Source: CAZMGT01 sp964565895
Lineage (GTDB): Bacteria > Armatimonadota > Zipacnadia > UBA1398 > CAZMGT01
Assembly (NCBI GenBank): GCA_964565895.1
Contig: CAZMGT010000002.1
Span: 1-64,000, forward strand
Length of the DNA stretch: 64,000 bases
Direction: 5' to 3'
Within the stretch, counting starts at the first letter, position 1. Each line of letters begins with the position of its first letter. This document shows, in pieces, positions 50,886 to 60,096 of the stretch. The position numbers and the translations under genes were made by a program. The notes under the pieces are model-generated. The model was given only the letters and a program-made list of their open reading frames with translations, was not told the DNA's origin and did no database searches.

Positions 50886-51869
50886 ATGGCTCTTGTCGGC
50901 TGGCAGGGGATAACGGTTCGCGTCCCGGACGACTGGGAGCCGGGGCAGTTCAGCGGCGACTATACCTCGGGCCATATGCGCCTGGACAGCCTGGAGGGCC
51001 CGCGGCTCGTCGTGCGCTGGATGGGCAGCGACGAGGTTAAGGATCTCTATCGCCGCGAGCCCTCGCGCGACAGCGCCGTGGAGCGCATTGTGCAAAATTA
51101 TTTAAAAAAGCTTGAGAAAACGGAGCGTAAGCGGAAAAACGAAATCTCCTATAACCCCAACACGCGCCTGCTCAGCAAGCGCCAAACGGGCAAAAAGGCC
51201 ATGCGCTGCTACTCCTGGGAGTGCCGCCCCGACCGCCGCTATGGCCAAGGCCTGGTGTGGTATTGCGAGGAGTGCCAGCGCACGATCATCGCCGAGGTCA
51301 CCGGCAAAAGCAAGCGGCAGACAGAACATGAGGCGCGCCAGGTGCTCGCCACGCTACGCGACCACCCCGAAAACGGCCTTGCCGTTTGGGCGTTTTTCGG
51401 AATGCACTTCGAGGTCCCCGAGCGCTTTAAGCTGACGGGGAGCACGACGATGGTCGGGCGGATAGAGCTGCGCTTTCGCGACGGCTCGGAGCGTGTGGCT
51501 CTGCAGCGCTGGGTGGCTAACGTCGTCCTCGAGGGTCGCGCGTTTGACGACTGGGTGCGCAGGCAAATCATGGGCCCCATGCGCCAGGAGTTTCGCGTGC
51601 GCCTGAAAAAGGGGACGATCCACGGCCACCCCGGGGCGCTGCTCGAGGGGCGCAAGCGGCGCATTCACGATACGCTAATCCACATCGTTACGCGGCTCGC
51701 CCGGCGCAAAACAGCCTATTTCCTCCGCGGGAGGGTTTGGCACTGCGAGCCCTCGAACAAGATTTTCTCCGTTCTAACGTGCACCACGGAGGACAACACA
51801 AACCTTGCCGACGAGATTACCCAAAGCGCTGTCTGCCACGGGGAAGGGGCGGGGAGCGATGGGCGCTAG
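50886..51869 (+). CDS. Unknown protein with an internal duplication
   Basis: 327 aa, no family recognised, no signal peptide or membrane helix. Two similar halves can be aligned by eye. Half 1 (~7-145) starts ITVRVPDDWEPGQFSG...LEGPRLVVRW and ends LVWYCEECQRTIIAEVTG. Half 2 (~168-305) starts MHFEVPERFKLTGSTT...GSERVALQRW and ends RVWHCEPSNKIFSVLT. Each half has the order VxVPxxW/F, charged beta region, W-Y/H-C-E. Start ATG 50886, 15 nt after rodA; its last codons overlap the start of the next gene. Co-expression with rodA is likely. Confidence 0.65.
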   Translation: MALVGWQGITVRVPDDWEPGQFSGDYTSGHMRLDSLEGPRLVVRWMGSDEVKDLYRREPSRDSAVERIVQNYLKKLEKTERKRKNEISYNPNTRLLSKRQTGKKAMRCYSWECRPDRRYGQGLVWYCEECQRTIIAEVTGKSKRQTEHEARQVLATLRDHPENGLAVWAFFGMHFEVPERFKLTGSTTMVGRIELRFRDGSERVALQRWVANVVLEGRAFDDWVRRQIMGPMRQEFRVRLKKGTIHGHPGALLEGRKRRIHDTLIHIVTRLARRKTAYFLRGRVWHCEPSNKIFSVLTCTTEDNTNLADEITQSAVCHGEGAGSDGR

Positions 51870-53520
51870 GGCAGGGGCGCTTGCCGTGTTTGCTCTCGCC
51901 GTGCTTTGCTCTACCGCCGCCGGGCAAGGCGCGCGGGCGGACATCGGCGCGCTGCTCGCCGCCGCGGAGCACGAGGCCAACGCCGGCCGGCTAGACAAGG
52001 CCATTGACCTCGCCCGGCAGGTTGTTGCCCAAAGCCCAAAGTCTGCGGCGGGGTTTTTTCTCCTGGCCCGCTGCCACACGGCTCGCAACAACGACCGGCT
52101 TTATGACCGCGAGGAGGCCCTTGCCTGCTATGCCCAAGCGCTGGCCATTGGCCTGCCCCCCGAGCAGGAGCCCCCGGCGAAAGCCGCGATAAAGCGCCTT
52201 TACTATTCCGGCCCGCCCCCGCGCTATGTCCGCCCCGAGGCCCTGGACCAACTGCCGGGAAAGTTCGTCGAGGGCGCCGTCCCTGTCACCGACGAGCGCC
52301 TGCCCGCGCAGTGCCGGCGCACGATGGTCATTTGCCGCAGCACGGGGCTGAAGTATCCGCAGGGCGGTGTGGTGCGCAAGGGCGAGGCGCTGTTTAACCG
52401 TGTGGCGAGCGCCTATGTCCTCGAGCCCAGCGACGAGGAGCAACGGATGTGGGAGTGCGTGCGCGTATATTTCCCCTCGCCCACGCTCTCGCGCGAGGGC
52501 GCGGACTATGCCGAACTTGCCCAGCGCGTGCTCGACCTGTACGTAAGGCTCTATTGCATCGGCCGGGCATATCTCGGCGGGGGCGAGCTTCCCTCCGAGG
52601 CGGCGCCGCTGAAGGTGTGGCTTGTTGAGGGCGAGCGCGCCGAGGCGGAAAAGCGCTGGGAGGAGATCTTCCTTTACGGCATTAACGTCGCGCGCACACC
52701 GCTGGAGTGGGTGCGCCAGATCTGCCACGAATACGGCCATTTCGAGCTGCGCCCCGTGGGGCCGTTTGACGAGCCCGAGACGTGGGCCAACGGCGTGCTC
52801 GGCGAGGCGCTGTTTTCGGAGTGGCTGTGGCGCAACTCGCCCGACGGCGTGGTGCAGTGGGGCGAGGAGAAGGTGGACCTGGGCAAGTTTCTCTCTGAGT
52901 TTCACGCGCGGCTCATCCAGCGGTTTTTCATTGGCAAGCCGCGCTCGCGCGCTCTTGCCGATACCACCGAGGTGGGCTTTGAGCATTTTTTGGGAATGGC
53001 GCTTTACGCCCAGGCTGTGCTTCCCCCGCTTAAGTTCCGCGAGCTTCTTTATGCCACGGAGCGCCCACGCAGCGCCGACTTCCACGACAATTTCCGCGCC
53101 ATTGTCGATAAGCTCGACCCGCCCATCTTCAAAATCCCAGGCGGGCTGTTTTTCCAAAAGCAAAGCCAAGCCAACGAGCAGTTCGACTACGTTAAGCTCC
53201 TCTCGCTCGCGCCGCACACCGGCGCGCGGCAGCCCTTGCGCTATTGGGTATATCTTCCCCAGGGCCGCTGGTCCGTCGCTCTGCGCGTGCGGCCGCCGAA
53301 AGAGTATGCCGACCCCATCCGCTACTTTCTCACCCTAACCTCGGGCCGCGAGGGCAAGAAGGCCTGCGAGCGGCATACGGCGGTAAACCCCCAGGCCACG
53401 TTAATCGCCGCGGACCTGGGCCCGCTTCCCGCGGATTGGTACCTGCTAACCTTCGCCCACGACTGCACCGAGGGCTGCGCGCTGGAGAGCCTAACCTTCT
53501 CCCGCCGGTCGGAGCAGTGA
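51859..53520 (+). CDS. Exported TPR-like protein with an HEYGH metallopeptidase motif
   Basis: 553 aa. Signal peptide (~1-22), then TPR-like helices (~28-105: AAEHEANAGRLDKAIDLARQVV, LLARCHTARNNDRLYDREEALACY). The central domain contains WVRQICHEYGHFE (H290-E-Y-G-H294) and, ~22 residues later, WANGVLGEALF with Glu316, the spacing of gluzincins (HExxH...E). A C-terminal beta-rich domain follows. A secreted zinc peptidase is plausible; no named family is recognised. ATG 51859 with GGGGAG; it overlaps the previous gene by 11 nt and ends 14 nt before ftsY. Confidence 0.65.
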   Translation: MGARAGALAVFALAVLCSTAAGQGARADIGALLAAAEHEANAGRLDKAIDLARQVVAQSPKSAAGFFLLARCHTARNNDRLYDREEALACYAQALAIGLPPEQEPPAKAAIKRLYYSGPPPRYVRPEALDQLPGKFVEGAVPVTDERLPAQCRRTMVICRSTGLKYPQGGVVRKGEALFNRVASAYVLEPSDEEQRMWECVRVYFPSPTLSREGADYAELAQRVLDLYVRLYCIGRAYLGGGELPSEAAPLKVWLVEGERAEAEKRWEEIFLYGINVARTPLEWVRQICHEYGHFELRPVGPFDEPETWANGVLGEALFSEWLWRNSPDGVVQWGEEKVDLGKFLSEFHARLIQRFFIGKPRSRALADTTEVGFEHFLGMALYAQAVLPPLKFRELLYATERPRSADFHDNFRAIVDKLDPPIFKIPGGLFFQKQSQANEQFDYVKLLSLAPHTGARQPLRYWVYLPQGRWSVALRVRPPKEYADPIRYFLTLTSGREGKKACERHTAVNPQATLIAADLGPLPADWYLLTFAHDCTEGCALESLTFSRRSEQ

Positions 53521-53534
53521 CGGAGGGAACGGCG

Positions 53535-54413
53535 ATGCTTAAAGGGATATTACGCCGTGTGGGCGAGCTGCTCACCCGCACAAGACGCGTAGACGAAGAG
53601 CTGCTCGAGGAGCTGGAGCAGGCGCTGATCGAGGCCGACGTTCCCCCGCAGCTTGCGCTTAAGCTCGTCGGCTACTGCCGCGCCGAGGGCCGCCGCCGGC
53701 GCATCGAGCACGCCGACGGCCTGCGTGCGCTGCTCGCCGAGCGCGTGGCGGAGATCCTCGGCGGCCCGCGCGACGACCTTGCCCTCGCCCGCCCCGAGCA
53801 GCCGCCCGCCGTCTACCTTATCGTCGGCGTAAACGGCACGGGCAAGACGACGACCATCGGCAAGCTCGCCTGGCGCTTTCGCCAGCAGGGGCACAAGGTG
53901 CTTCTCGCCGCTGCGGACACGTTTCGCGCCGCAGCGATCGACCAGCTTGAGATTTGGGCGCGCCGCGCGGGGGCCGATGTCGTCCGGCACAAGGAGGGCG
54001 CCGACCCGGGCGCGGTAACCTTCGACGCCATCGAGGCGGCCAAGGCCCGCGGCGTAGACTACGTTATCGTAGACACAGCCGGCCGCCTGCACACCAAGCG
54101 CAACCTGATGCAGGAGCTGGAGAAGATCGGGCGTGTGTGCCAGCGGGCGCTGGGCCGCCCCGCGGACGAGATCCTGCTCGTAATCGACGCCACCATGGGT
54201 CAAAATGCCCTGCGCCAGGCCGAGGTGTTTAAGAATGTCGTGGGCCTCTCCGGCGTGGTGCTTACCAAAATGGACGGCACGGCGCGCGGGGGCGTCATCC
54301 TCGGCATACGCGAAAGCTTCGGCATTCCGGTAAAGCTTTTGGGCACGGGCGAAAAGCTTGAGGACTTAGAGGACTTCGATCCCGAGCGCTTCGCCCGGGC
54401 GCTGTTCGAGTAG
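53535..54413 (+). CDS. ftsY: Signal recognition particle receptor
   Basis: 292 aa, a short FtsY with the NG domain and almost no acidic A domain. G1 GVNGTGKTTTIGKLA, ADTFRAAAIDQL, DTAGRLHTK, TKMDGTARGG and GTGEKLEDLEDF are all present. It docks SRP-ribosome complexes at the membrane. ATG 53535 with GGAGGG upstream; the longer open frame lies inside the preceding gene. Last gene of the rodA run. Confidence 0.96.
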   Translation: MLKGILRRVGELLTRTRRVDEELLEELEQALIEADVPPQLALKLVGYCRAEGRRRRIEHADGLRALLAERVAEILGGPRDDLALARPEQPPAVYLIVGVNGTGKTTTIGKLAWRFRQQGHKVLLAAADTFRAAAIDQLEIWARRAGADVVRHKEGADPGAVTFDAIEAAKARGVDYVIVDTAGRLHTKRNLMQELEKIGRVCQRALGRPADEILLVIDATMGQNALRQAEVFKNVVGLSGVVLTKMDGTARGGVILGIRESFGIPVKLLGTGEKLEDLEDFDPERFARALFE

Positions 54414-54490
54414 GTTTTCGTGCCGCTCGCGGAGAACGCTCAGGCCGGCGGCAAATATCACAGCAGCCGGCCGGGGAAGGGGAGGTTAAC

Positions 54491-55972
54491 ATGCGCGAAA
54501 AATCGTGGGGCAGGCGCCAGTTTATAAAAGCCGTTGCTGCCGCGGCGTTCTTGGGCGAGGGCTTGACTGCTCGCCGGGCGCGCGCCGCGCGGCGCGATCT
54601 TCCGAACATCATCTGGATTTTAACCGACGACCTGCGTGCGGACGCCCTTGGGTGCTATGGCAGCGCGTGGGCGAAAACGCCGAACATCGACGCGCTCGCC
54701 CAGCGCGGGGTGGTATTCCAAAACGCGCACGTGCAGTCGACGGTGTGCATGCCCTCGCGCGGGTCGATGATGACTAGCCGCTATTGCCACAATATCGGCG
54801 TGCTCGAGAACACCACACGCATGACGCGCGACATCCCCGTGCTTACCACGCTGCTCGCGCGGGAGGGCTATCAGACGGTGAACATCGGCAAGCTGCACCG
54901 CTCGTGGAAGGGCGAGGACTTTCAGCTAAAGCTCCCCGCACCCGCGCCGCGCGTGGCCACGCCGTTTAAGATCCTCGAGGGCGACCCGCAAAAGCTGCGC
55001 GTGCTTAACCTTCCCACTCCGCTAAACGTGATCATCGGCGGGACATATCCCCTGCCCGCGAGCAAAACGCGCACCGCGGCGATGGTCGATGCTGCCATTC
55101 GCTATTTCCGCGAGAAGCTGCGCCGGCCGTTTTTGCTCCGCGTGTCGTTTACCTTCCCCCACACGCCCGTGCTCGCCCCCAAGCCGTTCGACGAGCTATA
55201 CGACCCGCAGGAAATACCGTTTACCCGGACGCCGGAGAAGTATCTCGATACAAAACCCGTCTACGAGCGCGAAGTGCTTCGGCCGTTTGAGGGGTGCCAG
55301 GGGCTGACGGAGGAGCAAATTCGCTTCGCGCGCGCCAGCTACTACGGCCTCGTGGCCCACGGCGACCACGAGATCGGCCGGCTGCTCGACGAGGCAGACA
55401 GCCGAAAGCTTTTGGACAATACGATCGTCGTGCTCACCTCCGACCATGGCGTGCAAATGGGCGAAAACGGGCTGTTTATGAAGCGCAACTTCTACCTCCC
55501 CACGCTCACCGTGCCGCTCATCTTCTCCTGGCCCGGGGTCTTGCCCGAGGGCCGGAAGCTGAGCCAGCTTGTGGAGCTCGTGGACCTTCTTCCCACCCTG
55601 CTCGACTGCGCGGGAATTCCCGTTCCCCCTGAGTGCCACGGGCGCAGCTTGCTTGGCGCAATGCGCGGCGAGGAAGGCGGCCGGCGCAGCGCGGTGTTCG
55701 CCGAGATCGACCACGAGGTGAGCCAGTGGGGCAAATACCTCGCCGCGCGCGGCGCTCGGCGGGTCAATATCCGCACCGCGCGCTGGCGCATGTCCTATTT
55801 CATCTCGCGCAGCGGCCGTAAGCTCACCACGCCGGAGGAGAAGGACGGCGAGCTCTACGACCTGCAGAACGACCCGGGCGAGCTAAACAACCTCTACCAT
55901 AACCCGCGCTTCCGCTCCGTGGTCGAGGAGCTGGAGGGACAAGTGGAGCGCTGGGACAGGCAGTTTGCGTAG
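54491..55972 (+). CDS. Tat-exported sulfatase
   Basis: 493 aa. Twin-arginine signal RRQFIKAVAAAAFLG, so folded export. Alkaline-phosphatase-superfamily sulfatase: WILTDDLRADALGCYG with two metal-binding Asp, and VCMPSRGSMMTSRY, where Cys86 in C-x-P-S-R is the residue converted to formylglycine. TSDHGVQMGE holds further metal ligands. Substrate class (carbohydrate or aryl sulfate) is not resolved. GGGGAGG lies 6 nt before the ATG. No formylglycine-generating enzyme is in the window. Confidence 0.92.
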   Translation: MREKSWGRRQFIKAVAAAAFLGEGLTARRARAARRDLPNIIWILTDDLRADALGCYGSAWAKTPNIDALAQRGVVFQNAHVQSTVCMPSRGSMMTSRYCHNIGVLENTTRMTRDIPVLTTLLAREGYQTVNIGKLHRSWKGEDFQLKLPAPAPRVATPFKILEGDPQKLRVLNLPTPLNVIIGGTYPLPASKTRTAAMVDAAIRYFREKLRRPFLLRVSFTFPHTPVLAPKPFDELYDPQEIPFTRTPEKYLDTKPVYEREVLRPFEGCQGLTEEQIRFARASYYGLVAHGDHEIGRLLDEADSRKLLDNTIVVLTSDHGVQMGENGLFMKRNFYLPTLTVPLIFSWPGVLPEGRKLSQLVELVDLLPTLLDCAGIPVPPECHGRSLLGAMRGEEGGRRSAVFAEIDHEVSQWGKYLAARGARRVNIRTARWRMSYFISRSGRKLTTPEEKDGELYDLQNDPGELNNLYHNPRFRSVVEELEGQVERWDRQFA

Positions 55973-56049
55973 GGCTGCTGCGCCCGCAGTCGGATTCTCG
56001 GCCGGCGGAAAGGGCAAACGCCCGCCCGCGCGCGGCGCACCCCTCCTGC

Positions 56050-57519
56050 CTAGCCGCCGGGCAGGGTAAGGAGCTGGCAGCGCCCCTCGGCGCGGGGAAT
56101 CTGGACCTCCTTGCCCGCGATGGCGCATAGCACGGGCTGCGCGTCGTCGGTGAAATCGGTGCGCCGGACAAGCAACCGGTCGCCAAGCTTCAGCGCCGAG
56201 ACCACCGGCCCCGGCCGCGAGGGGACGTCGAACAGCACGGGCTGGCCGCGGTCCAAAAACTCCTTAAACTCCAGCGACGCCGCGTAAACCTCCTGGACAA
56301 GCTGCAGCTCCTTCGCCGTCTCCTCGGGCCGGCACCACATGATGAACGCATCGCAACCCCGCAGCAGCATGTGCCACAGCAGCTCCTGATACTTCTCCTC
56401 GCTAAACTGCTTTAAGTCGGGCAGGGGCAGGTCCTCGCGCGGCGCTGTCGTGTGCCAGTGCACCCAGGAGATGATGGGGATGTCCGCGGGCGTGCTCTTG
56501 CACACGTTCGTCGCTACGAGAAGCATGTTATAAAACCAGCGATAGTCGCCTACGTCGAAGTCATACCAGCCCCACGTGGGATACCACGTATAAACCACGG
56601 GCATGGCGAACGTGTAGCCCGTGAGCGGAAATTCATCAAACCACTCGCGATACTTCGCTCGCTGGTCGGCCTTATACGGCGCCCCCTCGGGCAGGCGCTC
56701 GAACCAGTCGTACCAATAGCGATAGCCATCGTGGGGGTAGACGGCATAGTTTCCCACCAAGGCGTTGGGGAAATACTGCTTAACCGTTTTCGCGTAGACC
56801 TCGCGCTGGATCTCACAGCGAATGGTGCGCAGCGCGCGCTGAAACTCGCGAAAGTCCTCGATGTGTGGAATATTCTCGCGGCAGCGCACGCAGCGCTTAG
56901 AGTGCGCCCAGGCGTCGTTCCACTCGATGGGGCCGTCGATCTCCCAGTCCACGTAAATAAACTCAATGTCCAGCCCCGCCTCCTTGTATGCGCGGAGGAA
57001 GTATTCGAGCTGGGCTTTGATCTCCGGGTAGCGGAACTTGAGGGCAAAAGGGCAGCCCATTTTGCGCCGCGGGGCAAAGCTGTCGTCGAAAAACGGCGTG
57101 CCGTCGTCGGCGATGTGAAATGTGCGCGGGTCGCCGTTGAAAAAGTAGTGCATGCACGCCGTAGCGTTAACGCCAATGCCCAAGCCAAGCTCCTTTTGCA
57201 GTCGGCCCAGGCGCAGCGCCTGGCGCAGGCTCTCCTCTTGCTTCGCCCCGGGCGTCCAGCGCGCGTTTATCGCCAGCCCGCGCTCGTCGAGCTGCTTGAG
57301 CAGCGCGCGCGCCTCGCCGTCGTCCTCGGGAATCCATCCCTCAAGACGCGAGGCACGGATGGGCAGGCGCCCGCCCCGCGGATAGCGCAGCGGGGCGCAA
57401 ACGGCGAGCGCCTGGCGAACGATCTCCTCTGCGGACATCCTCTTCCTCGCCCCCTGAGCGCAAACAGCAGCCTGCGCGAGAACTATTGCGGCAGCGAGCA
57501 GAGCAAACGTGCGCGGCAT
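56050..57519 (-). CDS. Secreted TIM-barrel-like protein, possible glycoside hydrolase
   Basis: 489 aa, signal peptide (~1-22). Not confidently assigned. Alternating hydrophobic strands and aromatic-rich loops suggest a TIM barrel, with IEFIYVDWEIDGPIEW (an acidic strand end where many glycosidases keep catalytic acids), NYAVYPHDGYRYWYDWF and ISWVHWH. A small beta domain closes the C-terminus (VVSALKLGDRLLVRRTDF). Convergent with the sulfatase, so joint action on a sulfated glycan is possible but speculative. GGAGGG lies 8 nt before the ATG. Confidence 0.55.
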   Translation of the reverse strand: MPRTFALLAAAIVLAQAAVCAQGARKRMSAEEIVRQALAVCAPLRYPRGGRLPIRASRLEGWIPEDDGEARALLKQLDERGLAINARWTPGAKQEESLRQALRLGRLQKELGLGIGVNATACMHYFFNGDPRTFHIADDGTPFFDDSFAPRRKMGCPFALKFRYPEIKAQLEYFLRAYKEAGLDIEFIYVDWEIDGPIEWNDAWAHSKRCVRCRENIPHIEDFREFQRALRTIRCEIQREVYAKTVKQYFPNALVGNYAVYPHDGYRYWYDWFERLPEGAPYKADQRAKYREWFDEFPLTGYTFAMPVVYTWYPTWGWYDFDVGDYRWFYNMLLVATNVCKSTPADIPIISWVHWHTTAPREDLPLPDLKQFSEEKYQELLWHMLLRGCDAFIMWCRPEETAKELQLVQEVYAASLEFKEFLDRGQPVLFDVPSRPGPVVSALKLGDRLLVRRTDFTDDAQPVLCAIAGKEVQIPRAEGRCQLLTLPGG

Positions 57520-57603
57520 AGGGCCAACCCTCCGACGGCTGCCGCCCTTGGAAGAGCCCGGCGAATGGGCGTAGGCGGCGCCCGCTGAGGCAGTTTCCCT
57601 GCG

Positions 57604-58218
57604 CTAGCGCAGCGCCCCTTCAAGCTCGAGCAGCCGCCGTTTGAGCGGCAGATTGCCCCCAAACCCGCCGAGCGAGCCGTCGGCGGCGATGATCCGGTGG
57701 CAGGGGACGACTAACGGCGTGGGGTTGCGGGCCATGGCGTTGCCCACCGCGCGGAACGCACGCGGGTGGCCCATGCGCCGCGCGATGTCGCTGTAGGACG
57801 CCGTGCGGCCATAGGGAACTTCCTTTGCCGCAAGCAGGGCGCGGCGCTGAAAGTCGCTCAGCCCGCGCAGGTCAACGGGAAGGTCGAACGCCACGTGCGA
57901 GCCGGCGAAATACCACTGCGCCTGCTCGACGAAGCGCGCGATAAGCCCCTGCCGTACGCCCGGGGCAAGGTCCAGCGGCTGCGCCGTGGGCAGGGCAAGG
58001 GCAAGCTGGCCGCGCTCAGCAAGGATCGCGGCGAGCGGCGCATCTCCCCGCTGCCTTCGCCCGCGGCGCAGGCTGCGCAACAGGTTGCGCGCCGCCTGGG
58101 CGGGGGCCTCGCAGGGGAGAGTCGTTGCCGCGAGCCCCATCGCTGTCGCGGCGACGCCCATCCAGCCCCAGGGAACCTGGAACAGGTGCAGATGCGCCGC
58201 GCTCTCGTTCTCGGCCAT
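57604..58218 (-). CDS. ogt: Methylated-DNA-[protein]-cysteine S-methyltransferase
   Basis: 204 aa. The C-terminal domain has VGNAMARNPTPLVVPCHRIIAADGSLGGFGG, with the PCHR acceptor Cys and the Arg-finger/helix-turn-helix before it. It repairs O6-alkylguanine by a suicide reaction. It lies 3 nt after the uvrC stop, so repair genes are clustered: yprB-like, uvrC, ogt. Confidence 0.95.
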   Translation of the reverse strand: MAENESAAHLHLFQVPWGWMGVAATAMGLAATTLPCEAPAQAARNLLRSLRRGRRQRGDAPLAAILAERGQLALALPTAQPLDLAPGVRQGLIARFVEQAQWYFAGSHVAFDLPVDLRGLSDFQRRALLAAKEVPYGRTASYSDIARRMGHPRAFRAVGNAMARNPTPLVVPCHRIIAADGSLGGFGGNLPLKRRLLELEGALR

Positions 58219-58221
58219 CGC

Positions 58222-60096
58222 CTAGTCCTTCGCCGACCCTCTGCGCCGCCTGCGCGTGTACGTTTTCGTGGGATTGAGGTACTTATGCAGGCGCGCGGCG
58301 ACCGTGGTGTTCATCCCCGGAACAGCCGCCAGCTCGTCGATCGTCGCCTTGCGCATCTCGCTGATCGAGGAAAACCGCTGCAGCAGCGCCCGCTTGCGCG
58401 CCGGGCCGATCCCCGGGATCTCGTCGAGCATCGAACGCGAGGCCGCCTTGCTGCGCAGCTTGCGGTGGTAAGTAATCGCGAAGCGATGGGCCTCGTCGCG
58501 CAGCCGAATGAGCAGGCGCAGGGCGGGATTTGTGTGATCGAGGACGATGGGGTTTTTCCGCCCCGGAACAAACACGTGCTCGTGCTCCTTGGCTAGAGCG
58601 ATCACCGGCACGTGAACGTTAAGCTCCTCAAGCACGCGCCGCGCGACATTGAGCTGGCCCTTCCCGCCGTCCACGACGAGCAGGTCGGGCATACGGCTAA
58701 ATTTCTCGTCCTCGCCCATGGCCGAAAACCGGCGCGCAAGCACCTCGCGCATCATCGCGTAGTCGTCCGCGGCGCCGGAGTCAAAGCGCACCTTAAACCG
58801 GCGATATTCGGACTTCGCGGGCAGGGCGTCCTCGAAGACGACCATCGAGCCCACCGACTCCTGCCCGCGCAGGGTGGAGATGTCGAAGCACTCGATGCGC
58901 CGCGGGGTGGCGTCCAAGCGGAGGATCTCCCGCAGCTCCTCCATCATGTTCTCCGCGCGCTCGCGCTCCAGCGCCTCGATTTGCTTCGCCTGCCTGCCGG
59001 CGATGCTTGCGTTTTCGCGAACGAGCTCCACGAGGCGGCGCTTCTCGCCCCGCTGGGGGACGACGAGATGGACCTTGTTTCCGCGCAGCTTGCTCAGCCA
59101 CTCCGCGAGGATCTCGCTGTCCTCGGGCTCCGTCTCAACGAGAATCTCCTTCGGGATGAACGCCGCGCGGGAGTAGTACTGTTGGATAAAGTCTGTGAGA
59201 ATTGCGGCCACGGAGCGGTCGGCGGTGTTGCGCATGGTAAACGACTGCTGGTCCACGATACGCCCGGCGCGCACGAAAAAGATGGCCACGGTACAGTCCT
59301 GCTCCTCCTGGGCGAGGCCGAGAATGTCCTGGTCCACGGGCTCGGTGGAGATTGCCTTTTGCTTTTCGCGCACGCGCTCAATGGCGGCGATCTGGTCGCG
59401 CAGGCGGGCGGCGTTTTCAAAGCGCAGGGCTTCGGCCTCGGCCTTCATCTTCTCCTTAAGCGTCTTGATGATGTCCTCTTGCCGTCCGCGCAAAAATGCC
59501 GCCACGCGGCGCATGTTTGCCCGATATTCTTCCTTGGAGATCAGCCCCGCGCACGGGCCAGGGCACAGCCCCAGGTGATAGTCCAAGCACACCTGCCCCT
59601 TGGGCTCGCCGTCCTTTAGCTTAAGCTTGCAGCTACACACGCCGAAAATCCGCCGGATGACGTTTACCGTCTGGCGCATGGCCTTGGAGCTGCTATAGGG
59701 CCCGAAATACTCGTTGCCGTCCTGCTTTGTCCGGCGCACGACGATTAGCCTGGGGAAGTCCTCCTCGAACGTAATGCACAGGTAGGGATAGTGCTTGTCG
59801 TCGGTAAGCCGGCTGTTAAACGGCGGGCGGTGCATGCGGATTAGGTTCAGCTCAAGAAGCAGGGCCTCCGCGGGCGTCCGCGTGACGATCACCTCGACAT
59901 CGGCCACGCGGTCGACCATCATCTGAATCCACCGCCCGCGGCTGCGCCAGCCCGTGGGGGTAAAGTACGAGCGCACGCGGTCGGCGAGCTGCGTGGCCTT
60001 GCCCACGTAGAGGACCTGGCCCGCGCTGTCTTTCATTAAGTACACCCCGGGCTTTTTGGGGAGCTGCTTTAGTTTTTCCCGAAGCTCCTCGGTCAC
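58222..60096 (-). CDS. uvrC: Excinuclease ABC subunit C
   Basis: 624 aa. The N-terminal GIY-YIG nuclease (GVYLMKDSAGQVLYVGKA) is followed by the UvrB-binding UVR motif (RFENAARLRDQIAAIERV) and the RNase H-like second nuclease (IECFDISTLRGQESVGSMVVFEDALP). Two C-terminal helix-hairpin-helices follow (MLDEIPGIGPARKRALL, IDELAAVPGMNTTVAARL). It makes the dual incision in nucleotide excision repair. GTG start overlaps the upstream stop (GTGA). Confidence 0.97.
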   Translation of the reverse strand: MTEELREKLKQLPKKPGVYLMKDSAGQVLYVGKATQLADRVRSYFTPTGWRSRGRWIQMMVDRVADVEVIVTRTPAEALLLELNLIRMHRPPFNSRLTDDKHYPYLCITFEEDFPRLIVVRRTKQDGNEYFGPYSSSKAMRQTVNVIRRIFGVCSCKLKLKDGEPKGQVCLDYHLGLCPGPCAGLISKEEYRANMRRVAAFLRGRQEDIIKTLKEKMKAEAEALRFENAARLRDQIAAIERVREKQKAISTEPVDQDILGLAQEEQDCTVAIFFVRAGRIVDQQSFTMRNTADRSVAAILTDFIQQYYSRAAFIPKEILVETEPEDSEILAEWLSKLRGNKVHLVVPQRGEKRRLVELVRENASIAGRQAKQIEALERERAENMMEELREILRLDATPRRIECFDISTLRGQESVGSMVVFEDALPAKSEYRRFKVRFDSGAADDYAMMREVLARRFSAMGEDEKFSRMPDLLVVDGGKGQLNVARRVLEELNVHVPVIALAKEHEHVFVPGRKNPIVLDHTNPALRLLIRLRDEAHRFAITYHRKLRSKAASRSMLDEIPGIGPARKRALLQRFSSISEMRKATIDELAAVPGMNTTVAARLHKYLNPTKTYTRRRRRGSAKD

